A stretch of DNA of 33,957 nt from Verrucomicrobiota bacterium (GTDB lineage: Bacteria; Verrucomicrobiota; Verrucomicrobiia; Chthoniobacterales; JAFAMB01), in NCBI GenBank assembly GCA_019247695.1, contig JAFBAP010000160.1:1-33957 (forward strand), read 5' to 3'. The translations under genes and the position numbers were made by a program. The first letter of the stretch is position 1. Every line of letters starts with the position of its first letter. This document shows, piece by piece, positions 1 to 7,759 of the stretch. The notes beneath the pieces are model-generated. The model saw only the letters and a program-made list of their open reading frames with translations, made no database searches and was not told the DNA's origin.

Positions 1-152
1 ACAGCCGGAGGTGGTCAAATCGCTTTGCGGCTACAGCTGGATTCAGGTTATCTCAACCGGGTCACCGCCCAGCGACTCGCCCGCCATTCAGCAAGAAGCA
101 CCTCCCACGCCAAGCCCGGGTAAACTATCTCTTTGATCCGCAATTGGAATAA

Positions 153-330
153 AGCTCGACTCTGGCCATTTTCTAACGGAGGAAATGCTGAAAATGAGCC
201 ACTTACGGCCTCGCGGATGCGTTTTCGCCAGGTCGGACGGATACCTCGACAGCCAAAAAGCCCGCCAAAGCACACGGAACGGCCCGATTTGGCGGCATCG
301 GCTTGGTTAGAAAATGGCCAAAGTCGAGCT
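153..330. repeat. 25-bp inverted repeat pair (MITE-like)
   Basis: Positions 153-177 and 306-330 are reverse complements over 25 bases with a single mismatch. They enclose 128 bp of non-coding sequence, so the whole unit is about 178 bp. This resembles a miniature inverted-repeat element or the ends of a decayed insertion sequence, but I see no transposase fragment and no clear target-site duplication. It could also simply be a long RNA hairpin. Confidence 0.5.
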
Positions 331-342
331 AAAGTACCTGCC

Positions 343-453
343 TAACCTCAGCCGTCCTGCGGGACCAAAGCAATACCCGGCCTTGTATCCTTAACTAAAT
401 GGCAGTGGGATGGAACCCTGGGCTAAGGTCTGCCGGCCCGTTTGGCCTGAGAC
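343..453. repeat. REP-like intergenic repeat, copy A
   Basis: Two blocks are shared with copies B and C. One is a GTCC-loop-GGAC hairpin block near 343-373. The other starts CCCTGGGCTAAG near 415 and contains a degenerate GGCCC-loop-GGCC hairpin. Here the blocks are in the reverse order from B and C, as if the end of one unit were followed by the start of the next. It is non-coding. Confidence 0.5.
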
Positions 454-485
454 AAAACTTTACCTCGATGGTCATCGAAATCGTA

Positions 486-1091
486 TCAGAACACCACCGC
501 GACGGCGAGGACCGCGAGGAGGGCTCCGACGACGACATCCGGCACCGTATGGCGGGCCAGCACGAGCCGGGACCAACCGACCGCGGCGGCCAGGCCCGCC
601 AGGGCCAGGGCGAGCGGCAAATCGGAACGCCACAAGGCGCCGGCGGTCAGCAACACGAACCCCGTGTGCATCGACGGCTTCAACCAGCGGTTGCAGAACC
701 AGGCTGCGGCGATCAGAAGCATGGCGCCTGCGCAACCCCTGGCAAAGACCGGCGGCTGGCGCGTGACGATCAGGACGGCGACCGTGAGCGCGAGCAGAAT
801 CAGCCCGAGCGTAAAAAGGTGGGGTCGATCTTTTCGCGCCGAAACGTCGAGGTCACTCCACTCGCGGCGTTGCACCTTGCGGCCAATGTAGATGGAGGCA
901 GGCGCCAGACACGCCAGCACGATGGTCAGGACGGCTCGAAGCGCCTGCGGGCCGCCGAACGTCCTCCACCCGACAATCAGGGTGACGGCGGGCGTCAGCA
1001 GAAAAGGGTGTCCCACCAAAGAGAAGAAGACCGCTAACGGGCGCACCCACGGTCTGGCCGGGCGCGGCGGCGCTGAAGCCGGAACGCCCAA
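486..1091 (-). CDS. PAP2-family membrane phosphatase-like protein
   Basis: This is a predicted polytopic membrane protein of up to 201 residues with the three-part signature of the PAP2 / type 2 phosphatidic acid phosphatase superfamily. Motif 1 is KDRP (87-90, abbreviated). Motif 2 is KPSMHT (138-143), equivalent to the usual PSGH with Gly replaced by Met. Motif 3 is SR-x5-H-x3-D (Ser174, Arg175, His181, Asp185). The family hydrolyses lipid phosphates or pyrophosphates at the membrane; the substrate here is unknown. The longest frame starts with TTG three bases after the preceding stop, and a GTG at residue 16 is an alternative start. It is the last gene of a three-gene group with the SCO-like protein. 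Confidence 0.7.
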   Translation of the reverse strand: MGVPASAPPRPARPWVRPLAVFFSLVGHPFLLTPAVTLIVGWRTFGGPQALRAVLTIVLACLAPASIYIGRKVQRREWSDLDVSARKDRPHLFTLGLILLALTVAVLIVTRQPPVFARGCAGAMLLIAAAWFCNRWLKPSMHTGFVLLTAGALWRSDLPLALALAGLAAAVGWSRLVLARHTVPDVVVGALLAVLAVAVVF

Positions 1092-1094
1092 CGT

Positions 1095-1364
1095 TTACAC
1101 GGTAGGTTGCGACTTCGCGATGGAGACGGCGCCGGTGCGGGCATCGAGCTGTTTGCAGGCCCGCACGATCATGCAAAGCATGCCCCCGGCGAGGGTCGCA
1201 ACCATGCCGAGCATGAACATGACGCTGACCGAAAATCCGAGGCTGACCCCGTTCACCCCGGACGCCCCAGCCACACTGGAAGGTTCCTTGCAACCCTCGC
1301 AGGCCAGAGCCATGGGCAGGTTGGCTGACAGGAGCATGACGATCGTCCAGAAGTACCGGGCCAT
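1095..1364 (-). CDS. Small membrane protein with CxxC motif
   Basis: This 89-residue protein is not assigned to a named family. Residues 1-21 look like a signal peptide or membrane anchor. They are followed at once by CEGC (22-25), and a second hydrophobic segment spans about 45-69. The CxxC would sit at the outer membrane face, where it could bind a metal or heme-related ligand or undergo thiol redox; this is inference. Its start lies inside the 3' end of the SCO-like gene (112-bp overlap in another frame), and it ends three bases before the next gene. The position suggests a role with oxidase assembly or the terminal oxidase. Confidence 0.6.
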   Translation of the reverse strand: MARYFWTIVMLLSANLPMALACEGCKEPSSVAGASGVNGVSLGFSVSVMFMLGMVATLAGGMLCMIVRACKQLDARTGAVSIAKSQPTV

Positions 1365-2041
1365 GAAAGGTATTTTGCCGATGTTTGGCCGTTGCGCAAG
1401 AGTGTTCCAACGTCCTCCAGGATGGCAGCCACAACTTCCTGATCGAGGCCCTGGTACCTTTGGCGGATCCGGGCTTCCTCATCGACCAGGACCAGAACCG
1501 GCGCGTCGATCGCGGCTTGGCGCAACCGGTCGCCGCGCAGGGCCGGCGCGGTCCCAAAAACCCCGGCTGCAAACCTGGTGATTTCGGCGGGGTCACCGGT
1601 GAGGAAAACCCAGTGGTCAGAACCCTCGTAGCTCTCGCGGAGCCGGGCCAGAACGGGCGGTTGGTCGACCTGAGGGTCAATCGTGACAGAGAGAAGCTGG
1701 AGGCGGCTGCTCCGGTTAAAATTTTGGTCCAGCTCGGCAAACCTGCTTAGAAGCAGCGGACCAGGACTCCCGCAACGGCTGCAGACCAGCTGGCAAACGG
1801 TGATGCGTCCCTGGAGAAAACTACGGTTCACCTCGCGGCCATCCTCGGCGGTAAGCGTAAATTCCCCCACCGTTCCGAGTACGGGCAACTCCGTTTGGGC
1901 ATGCGATACCGGATGCCGCCACGACCAGAAGATCCCGGCGGCGGCCAGGCAGAAAAGGGTTAGGAGAACCAGGAGAACAGCGCGGGACCGGCGTCTCCCG
2001 TCGAGTCCGGCCGGACGAGCAGTAATTTCATCCATTTTCAA
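1253..2041 (-). CDS. SCO1/SenC-like thioredoxin-fold protein, degenerate copper site
   Basis: The protein has an N-terminal anchor (about 20-40) and then a SCO/SenC thioredoxin-fold domain (about 50-215). Family landmarks include SVTIDPQ (118-124) and DHWVFLTGD (142-150). SCO proteins deliver copper to the CuA site of cytochrome oxidase through CxxxC plus a distal His. Here the first Cys aligns with Cys90, but the second is Gly94 and the His position is Ala180 (IDAPVLVLVD). Cys83 and Cys87 lie just upstream. TTG at 2041 has a GGAG about 10 bases upstream; ATG at 2035 is the alternative start. The frame runs about 38 residues past the usual family end, into the next gene. Family assignment is solid; a copper-chaperone function is doubtful. 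Confidence 0.75.
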   Translation of the reverse strand: MKMDEITARPAGLDGRRRSRAVLLVLLTLFCLAAAGIFWSWRHPVSHAQTELPVLGTVGEFTLTAEDGREVNRSFLQGRITVCQLVCSRCGSPGPLLLSRFAELDQNFNRSSRLQLLSVTIDPQVDQPPVLARLRESYEGSDHWVFLTGDPAEITRFAAGVFGTAPALRGDRLRQAAIDAPVLVLVDEEARIRQRYQGLDQEVVAAILEDVGTLLRNGQTSAKYLSWPGTSGRSSCSCQPTCPWLWPARVARNLPVWLGRPG

Positions 2042-2394
2042 GACGATCGATCTCCGGCTGCTTCGCCAGCTTTATACCTGTTGGGCCGTAAAAAAGGGGT
2101 TTTGGAGGATGGGTGCGAGAGCAGGGTGATCGCGCTCATCGCCCCCGGTGCTTGCCCCCCCTCAGCAAATCCAACCCGGCGGGGCGGGCGTTTGTTAGGG
2201 AGGGCGTACCGGCGTGACGCCTTAGGAGGCCCAACGGGCCGGCAGAGCTTGGCCCTTCGGGCCGCAGGACGGACCCCGGCCCTCCGTGCCGGAGAGGTGG
2301 ACTCGCCCCAGGCGGTTCAGTCCCCGGCTAACCTCGGCCGTCCCTCCGGGATGGAGGCAACAAGGCCTTGTCCTCCCGGTTCTCCACGAGCTCG
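2042..2394. other. Gene-free spacer between ctaE and the SCO-like gene
   Basis: There is no coding sequence. The right half is REP-like copy B. The remainder is GC-rich with a run of C residues near 2155. The spacer separates the end of the oxidase operon from the SCO-like gene, so it should carry the promoter of the latter, but I see no convincing -35/-10 pair. Confidence 0.5.
2239..2361. repeat. REP-like intergenic repeat, copy B
   Basis: It contains the perfect hairpin GGCCCTTCGGGCC (near 2251-2263) and a GTCCC-TCC-GGGA hairpin (near 2339-2350). A block reading TCGCCCCAGGCGGTTCAGTC lies between them. The last 60 bp align clearly with copy C. It lies just past the ctaE stop codon. Confidence 0.6.
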
Positions 2395-3000
2395 TTAAAG
2401 GATATAAAGAATCGTGAAGAGGAAGATCCACACGATGTCGACGAAATGCCAGTACAGGCTGCTGCAGTCGAGGAACGCATGGCGCTCCGGGCTGATCAGG
2501 CCAAGCATGGTCCGAGCCAAGGCAGCGAGCAGCAGCAACGCGCCGATGAACACGTGCAGGCCGTGAAAACCGGTCAACACAAAGAAGCTGGAACCCATGA
2601 TCCCGGCCGTGTTGAACCAGAAACCTTCGTGGTAAAGGGAATACCACTCGTGAGCCTGGTTGGCCAGGAAGCAACCGCCCAGGACCAGGGTCAGCAGGAG
2701 AAGCAACCGGCCGCCGCGCTGCCCGCGCAAGATCCGCACCTCGCTGAAGTGCAGGGTGAAACTGCTGCTGAGCAGCATCAGGGTCGCAACGGACGTCTGG
2801 GCCATCGTGGTCGGGTTTTTAAGCGCTTCCGGCATTTGCCAGCCTGGGCCTGCGCCGGAGCGAAGCACGATGTACCCGCCGATGAGGCCTGCGAACAGCA
2901 TCGCTTCGGAGGCCAGGAACGTGAGCATCCCGAATCGGACCAGATTCGGCGGTTGCTGGGGCAACTGATCAGCGGTGAGGGCGACGGCGGAGGCTTGCAT
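2395..3000 (-). CDS. ctaE: Cytochrome c oxidase subunit III
   Basis: This 201-residue integral membrane subunit of the heme-copper oxidase has about five membrane segments, the short form of subunit III that lacks the first two helices. Typical features are the N-terminal segment with FLASEAMLFAGL, the HEWYSLYHEG region, GFHGLHVFIG and a C-terminal WHFVDIVWIFLFTILYI. Subunit III has no redox cofactor and stabilises subunit I. It follows the 38-residue peptide gene by three bases and ends the ctaCDAB-ctaE series. REP-like copy B follows the stop codon. Confidence 0.93.
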   Translation of the reverse strand: MQASAVALTADQLPQQPPNLVRFGMLTFLASEAMLFAGLIGGYIVLRSGAGPGWQMPEALKNPTTMAQTSVATLMLLSSSFTLHFSEVRILRGQRGGRLLLLLTLVLGGCFLANQAHEWYSLYHEGFWFNTAGIMGSSFFVLTGFHGLHVFIGALLLLAALARTMLGLISPERHAFLDCSSLYWHFVDIVWIFLFTILYIL

Positions 3001-3003
3001 AGT

Positions 3004-3120
3004 CTAAGCAGGTTGGTAGATGGACAACTTCCAGAGGATCACGGCAAGGGCGAGGGCCAGGGCAAACAGGATCATCGCGGTAAGGAACCAAAGGTTCTTT
3101 TTACGCAGCCCATCCTTCAT
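3004..3120 (-). CDS. 38-residue single-span membrane peptide in oxidase operon
   Basis: This tiny open frame begins MKDGLRKKNLWFL, has one hydrophobic span (about 11-30) and ends KLSIYQPA. The ATG at 3120 overlaps the ctaB TGA in an ATGA (3117-3120), and its stop lies three bases before the ctaE start. It therefore sits in a fully coupled operon slot with no spare DNA. Basic residues before the span predict N-in topology. Size and location recall the small oxidase assembly peptides found between ctaB and subunit III in other bacteria, but sequence similarity is too short to claim homology. The frame itself is convincing; the function is inferred. Confidence 0.7.
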   Translation of the reverse strand: MKDGLRKKNLWFLTAMILFALALALAVILWKLSIYQPA

Positions 3121-4034
3121 GAAAACCGGGTAACGACGAGCGCGCCCAGCGTGATCGGCAGGTACACGATGGAAGCGATGAAAAGCTTGCGCGCAGCCCG
3201 TTCGGTCCCCGTCACGGCAAAACGCAAAGCCATGCAGAAAAAGTAAACACCGGTGGCGAGCGCAACCGGAAGGTACCAGAACGTGGTGAGCCGGAGCGCG
3301 GCCGGAATCAAGCTGACCGAGACCAACCCCATGGTGTAGAGCAACGCCTGCCGGCCGGTCAGACGGCAGTCGGGGTCTTGCCCGCTCAGCATGATGAAAC
3401 CCGCTGACCGGTATTGTTCCCGGTAAAGCCAGGAGATCGCCAGGAAATGCGGCATCTGCCAGAGAAAAAGGATCGCAAACAGGATCCAGCTCTCAAAGCT
3501 GGCTTCACCCCGGACGGCCGTCCAGCCGATTACCGGCGGTAAAGCGCCCGGAATGGCCCCGACGATGGTGTTCAGGGTGGTAACCCGTTTAAGGGGGGTG
3601 TAAGCGAAAAGGTAAGTGGCAACCGTCACGGCCGTGAAGAGCCCCGTCAGCACGTTGGTGGCCAGGCTCGTGTAGATGATGCCGGCGGCGGAGCAGATCA
3701 CCCCGATCATGAGTCCTTCATCGAGGTTCATCCGCCGGGCGGGCAACGGCCGGTTCCGGGTGCGATTCATGCGCGCATCCAGTTCAACCTCGAACACCTG
3801 GTTGAGAGCGGCGGCCCCGGCGGCGGCGAGGGCGGTGCCGCACAGGACGTGGAAAAGGTAAAGGTAATTCATCTCGCCATGCCAGGCCAGGAGGAATCCC
3901 ATGAGCGTCGTGACCAGGACCAGCAGGGTCAGGCGCGCTTTCACCAACTCGCCGAGGTCCGCCACGAACCTGCGCACCGACGCGCGCGCGGTCACCGGCG
4001 TAACCGGAGAATGTTTTTCGCTGATGAAGCTCAT
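3117..4034 (-). CDS. ctaB: Protoheme IX farnesyltransferase (heme O synthase)
   Basis: This UbiA-family polytopic enzyme farnesylates heme B to give heme O, the precursor of heme A. The first Asp-rich motif lies in NQVFEVELDARMNRTRNRPL, and the second region in the REQYRSAGFIML stretch. The 305-residue length is usual. I chose ATG 4034 because it overlaps the ctaA TGA in an ATGA. A longer upstream frame exists but reads antisense-like composition through ctaA. The gene is translationally coupled to ctaA upstream and to the 38-residue peptide downstream. Confidence 0.93.
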   Translation of the reverse strand: MSFISEKHSPVTPVTARASVRRFVADLGELVKARLTLLVLVTTLMGFLLAWHGEMNYLYLFHVLCGTALAAAGAAALNQVFEVELDARMNRTRNRPLPARRMNLDEGLMIGVICSAAGIIYTSLATNVLTGLFTAVTVATYLFAYTPLKRVTTLNTIVGAIPGALPPVIGWTAVRGEASFESWILFAILFLWQMPHFLAISWLYREQYRSAGFIMLSGQDPDCRLTGRQALLYTMGLVSVSLIPAALRLTTFWYLPVALATGVYFFCMALRFAVTGTERAARKLFIASIVYLPITLGALVVTRFS

Positions 4035-5068
4035 GCGCGAGCCGCCTCCATTCGGGTTGAGGGATCCGAGCCGGCGACGTTTGCGCATGCGACAAACTTG
4101 CACAACGTCACCGAGAAAAGCACGCCGTTCATGAGGGTCAACGCGCCGAACAGCACGTGGGAAGTCGCGATGTCGGCCGCCTTGTTGGACCAGATGGTCC
4201 AGGCGCCGAGCGCAAACTGGACGGCGACCAGCAACATCCAGATCAAGGCAAACCTCTTCAAAATGCGTGGAAAGTTCGCCTGGCGCATTGCAGCACTCCC
4301 GATCGACACGATCCCGATCACCAACGCCACCGCCCACACTCGGTGCACGTAATGGAGGAGGATCAGCCCAACCGAGGTGGGCAGCTCGGCCTGGGCCGCG
4401 CGCGTCTGGTTGATGGTGTCGATCGCAGTTGCTGTGACCGGCGGCAGAACCCCGCCGTACACCGTCGGGAAATCGTGAACCGCCAAGCCGCTGTGCGAGT
4501 GGCGCATGGCCGCGCCGAGCACCAACTGGATAAAGACCATCGCGGTAACCACGAGCGTCCAGCGCCTGAATATCAGGAGCCCGGGCTCGGCTGCATGCCG
4601 GGCAAATGCCCGCCAGAAGCGGGAGGTCACCAGGGCGATGACGGCCACGAGCGCAAAGAAGCTTTGCGCCAGGCAGCCGTGGAACAGCCCAAGCACCGCG
4701 TTGTGCTCCGTGACGCGCAGCCCGCCAAGTACCCCTTGGACGATCACCGCCAGGACGGCGACACCCGCGAGGGTTTTGACCCAGCGCCGATCTTCCACCG
4801 CGAAAGCTAATCCGCAGAGAACGAGGGTTAACATGCCCACCCCGCTCGCGATCAGGCGATGGGTGTGTTCAAAGAAAACGCCCCCGATCCAGCGGGAGAC
4901 CGGAAACAGGAACATGTTGTACCCGAAGCTGTTCGGCCAATCGGGCACGGCCATGCCGGCCTCATGGCTGGTCACCAGGCCGCCGCTGCAGATCAAGACG
5001 AGGATTGCCGCGGCAAGAAAGCTTGCGAACCAGTGCAAGAGTCTCCGGGGCAATCCAAACTCGTTCAT
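4031..5068 (-). CDS. ctaA: Heme A synthase (COX15/CtaA)
   Basis: This 345-residue membrane enzyme oxidises the C8 methyl of heme O to a formyl group, giving heme A. It shows the paired histidines expected on both halves of the internal duplication: EHTHRLIASG, LFHGCLAQ, HYVHRVWA and TSHVLFGALT. It also has the conserved HEAGMAVPDWPNSFG segment. The start is ATG 5068, 18 bases after the ctaD stop, and the stop overlaps the ctaB start. Its presence confirms that the CtaCDE oxidase carries heme A. Confidence 0.93.
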   Translation of the reverse strand: MNEFGLPRRLLHWFASFLAAAILVLICSGGLVTSHEAGMAVPDWPNSFGYNMFLFPVSRWIGGVFFEHTHRLIASGVGMLTLVLCGLAFAVEDRRWVKTLAGVAVLAVIVQGVLGGLRVTEHNAVLGLFHGCLAQSFFALVAVIALVTSRFWRAFARHAAEPGLLIFRRWTLVVTAMVFIQLVLGAAMRHSHSGLAVHDFPTVYGGVLPPVTATAIDTINQTRAAQAELPTSVGLILLHYVHRVWAVALVIGIVSIGSAAMRQANFPRILKRFALIWMLLVAVQFALGAWTIWSNKAADIATSHVLFGALTLMNGVLFSVTLCKFVACANVAGSDPSTRMEAARA

Positions 5069-5086
5069 CTCAGTAGTTTCAGCGGC

Positions 5087-6859
5087 TCAATGGGGCATTA
5101 ACCGGGCCGTTTCCGGCACGGGCTGGTTCTGGGGCAGGAAATCCTCCTCCATGCCCGGTACACTATATTCGTATGGACCGTGGTACACCGTCGGAGTCAC
5201 CTCAAAATTGCCGTGGCCGGGAGGAGACGGCACCGTCCACTCCAGCGTCGTGGAATTCCAGGGATTCCGCGGGGCTTTCGGTCCTTTGAACATGCTGTAG
5301 AAGAAGTTGATGAAGAACGGGATGGTCGACAAGCCGAGCCCGAACGCACTCAGGGTGATCAGGACGTTAATGGGCTGTTGGCTGCGCAGGTGATCGTACT
5401 GGGTGGGATCGGCGATCCGCCGCATCATCCCGTTGAGACCCAGGTTGTGCATCGGAAAGAAGGTGAGGTTAAAGAACGTGAGCGTGAGGAAAAAGTGGAC
5501 CTTGCCCCAGAACTCGTTCGTCATACGCCCGAACATCTTCGGGAACCAAAAATAAATCGCGCCAAAGATCGCAAAAATGCTGCCGCCGAACAGGACGTAG
5601 TGGATGTGGGCCACCACAAAGTACGTGTGGTGAATGAACAGATCGACCGGGGTCGACGCCATGAAAATCCCGCTCAGGCCGCCGATCACGAACATCGAAA
5701 CGAAACCCAGCGCGAAGCACATCGGCGTCGTGAACCGGACGGACCCGCGCCAGACCGTGCCGAGCCAGTTGAACGTTTTGATGGCCGAAGGCACCGCGAT
5801 CACCATCGTCGAGAAGGAGAAAACCGCCGACAGCATCAGGTTCATGCCGCTGACGAACATGTGGTGGCCCCAGACGATAAAGCCCAGGACGCCGATGGCG
5901 ACCATGGCGAAGACCATCGCCTTGTAGCCGAAAATCGGTTTGCGCGAGAAAACCGGCAGGATTTCCGAGGTCAACCCCATGGCCGGCAGAATGAGGATGT
6001 AAACCTCCGGGTGACCGAAGAACCAGAAGAGGTGCTGCCAGAGCAGGGGCTGGCCGTAGTTGGAAGCCGAGAAGAAGCTGGTCCCGAAGTTCAGATCAAA
6101 GAAGAGCATGGCGGCCGCGGCGGACAACACCGGCACGGCCAGGAGCAATAAAAACGCGGTGACGAGCAGCGCCCAGACGGCCAGCGGCAAGCGGAACATC
6201 TTCATACCGGGGGCGCGCATGTTGATGACCGTGGTGATGTAGTTCATCGCACCGGCAATGGAGGCCAGACCGTTGACGAAAAGACCGACGCACCAGAGAC
6301 TCTGGCCGGCCTGCGTGCCGTTGTAGGAACCGTGCGCCGAGAGCGGCGCGTACGAGGTCCAGCCGGAGGCCGGAAAACCGTTTGGCGCAAAGAAGCTCGA
6401 CAGGAGGATGAAACCTGAGAGCAGGAACAGCCAGAACGACAGCGCGTTGAAGAACGGAAACGCCATATCCGGCGCCCCGATCTTAAGCGGAATCAGGAAA
6501 TTGCCGAACACCCCGACGAGGAACGGCATCACGACCAGGAAGACCATGACCGTGGCGTGCATGGTAAACAGCGCGTTGTACCCGCCGGGCTGGATCGCGC
6601 CGTTGTCCGTGATCAACCATCGAGGCAGCAGTTTTCCGATGACCGGCACAGGGGTGCCGGGAAAGGCGAGCTGATAGCGCACCCCGAGGGCAAGCAGGCC
6701 GCCGATGATCAGAAAAAAGAGGCAGGCAAAAAGGTATTGCAAGGCAATCGTCTTGTGGTCCTCCGACCAGATGTACTTGCGAAAAAAACTGAGTTCGTGG
6801 TGGTGCTGCGCGGTTTCGCCGTGCACCTCGGTAACGGAATGAGCGAGGGTCTGGGCCAT
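5087..6859 (-). CDS. ctaD: Cytochrome c oxidase subunit I
   Basis: This 590-residue catalytic subunit is a proton-pumping A1-type heme-copper oxidase. All ligands are visible: His101 (low-spin heme a), His283 with cross-linked Tyr287 in GHPEVY, His332-His333 (CuB), His418 (heme a3) and His420 (heme a). Glu285 of GHPEV and Asp131 in IGAPDMAFP mark the D-type proton channel. The N-terminus carries a His-rich stretch (about 13-21). It follows ctaC by 14 bases. This intact subunit contrasts sharply with the ligand-less CcoN-like protein encoded a few kilobases upstream. Confidence 0.97.
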   Translation of the reverse strand: MAQTLAHSVTEVHGETAQHHHELSFFRKYIWSEDHKTIALQYLFACLFFLIIGGLLALGVRYQLAFPGTPVPVIGKLLPRWLITDNGAIQPGGYNALFTMHATVMVFLVVMPFLVGVFGNFLIPLKIGAPDMAFPFFNALSFWLFLLSGFILLSSFFAPNGFPASGWTSYAPLSAHGSYNGTQAGQSLWCVGLFVNGLASIAGAMNYITTVINMRAPGMKMFRLPLAVWALLVTAFLLLLAVPVLSAAAAMLFFDLNFGTSFFSASNYGQPLLWQHLFWFFGHPEVYILILPAMGLTSEILPVFSRKPIFGYKAMVFAMVAIGVLGFIVWGHHMFVSGMNLMLSAVFSFSTMVIAVPSAIKTFNWLGTVWRGSVRFTTPMCFALGFVSMFVIGGLSGIFMASTPVDLFIHHTYFVVAHIHYVLFGGSIFAIFGAIYFWFPKMFGRMTNEFWGKVHFFLTLTFFNLTFFPMHNLGLNGMMRRIADPTQYDHLRSQQPINVLITLSAFGLGLSTIPFFINFFYSMFKGPKAPRNPWNSTTLEWTVPSPPGHGNFEVTPTVYHGPYEYSVPGMEEDFLPQNQPVPETARLMPH

Positions 6860-6873
6860 AGGGACTGCGACGA

Positions 6874-7746
6874 TTATGGGTTTCGGACGTACGCCCGGTC
6901 AGACGAGTTCGAGAGAGCGACTGCGGCCGTTTTTTCCTTGTACCATTTGTCGAACTCCTCCTGAGACACAACCTGGATTTGCGCTTTCATGTTGTAATGG
7001 CCGGAGCCGCAGAGCTGGTTACACGCCAACTGAAAGGATCCAAGCTTCGTGGGCACAAACCACACCCAGTCGATGGTGCGCCCGGGCACCGCGTCCTGAT
7101 AGATCCGGAATTCCGGAACGTAAAAGGCGTGGATGACGTCTTTTGAGTTCAGGCGGATCCGGACCGGCTTGTCCACAGGCAATTCAAGGTTCGGGGACGT
7201 GAAGTTATCTTTGGAATCGGGATCGTCTTTGTCGTTGCCGAAAAGATTATCGTTCGACAGCAGCTTGACGTCGGTGCGCCCGAGTTTTTTGTCTGCGCCC
7301 GGGTACTGGAAGCTGAACGCAAACTGGTATGCCGTTATTGCGACCTCGAGCGTGTCGGCGGGTGGCTCCGCGTGAATGACGTCCCACCAAAGGTGGTTTC
7401 CGTAACCCCAGAGCGAGATAAAAATGGCGGTCGGGATCACCGTCCAGATGAACTCGAGCCGGTTATTCCCGTGACTGTAAGTTGCCTTCACCCCTTTGCG
7501 GGCGCGGTACTTGATTAGGAAATAGACGTACACGATCTGCGTCAGGATAAAAACGGCAGCCGTGAGGTAGAAGATGGCGTAGAGGAGCTGGTCGATCTTT
7601 TCTCCGGACCGGCTGGCCACGTCCGGCAGCCACCAGAGATCGCTGGTCCGCGGGGCAGCTGAAGCAGTGCCCGTCATGGCCAGGGCCAATGCCACTGCGG
7701 CTACGAACAGCAGGCCGCGTTTAAACCTGAAAAAAAGGGGTTTCAT
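6874..7746 (-). CDS. ctaC: Cytochrome c oxidase subunit II
   Basis: This 290-residue subunit receives electrons from cytochrome c at the periplasmic CuA centre. It has a signal peptide (about 1-30), two membrane helices (about 52-80 and 96-118) and a cupredoxin domain. CuA ligands are His206, Cys242, Cys246, His250 and Met253; the motif reads CNQLCGSGHYNM, with Gln244 where most oxidases have Glu. No cytochrome c domain is fused, so the donor must be a separate cytochrome, plausibly one encoded just upstream. It begins a new transcription block after REP-like copy C. Confidence 0.95.
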   Translation of the reverse strand: MKPLFFRFKRGLLFVAAVALALAMTGTASAAPRTSDLWWLPDVASRSGEKIDQLLYAIFYLTAAVFILTQIVYVYFLIKYRARKGVKATYSHGNNRLEFIWTVIPTAIFISLWGYGNHLWWDVIHAEPPADTLEVAITAYQFAFSFQYPGADKKLGRTDVKLLSNDNLFGNDKDDPDSKDNFTSPNLELPVDKPVRIRLNSKDVIHAFYVPEFRIYQDAVPGRTIDWVWFVPTKLGSFQLACNQLCGSGHYNMKAQIQVVSQEEFDKWYKEKTAAVALSNSSDRAYVRNP

Positions 7747-7759
7747 AAGAGAAGGGTAG

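Larger units (their letters stand above)
1..485. other. Gene-free left edge
   Basis: I see no credible gene here; the short open frames have no recognisable protein features. The stretch holds a pair of inverted repeats (153-177 and 306-330) and REP-like repeat material (343-453), listed separately. It lies downstream of the PAP2-family gene, which ends at 486 on the minus strand, so it is a 3' flank. A short palindrome around 467-480 could fold in that transcript but has no convincing T tract. Confidence 0.6.

Noticed and set aside
4035-4337. 101-residue N-terminal extension of CtaB
   Set aside because: The extension overlaps ctaA in another frame, looks like shadow translation, and the ATG at 4034 forms an ATGA overlap with ctaA and gives the usual family length.
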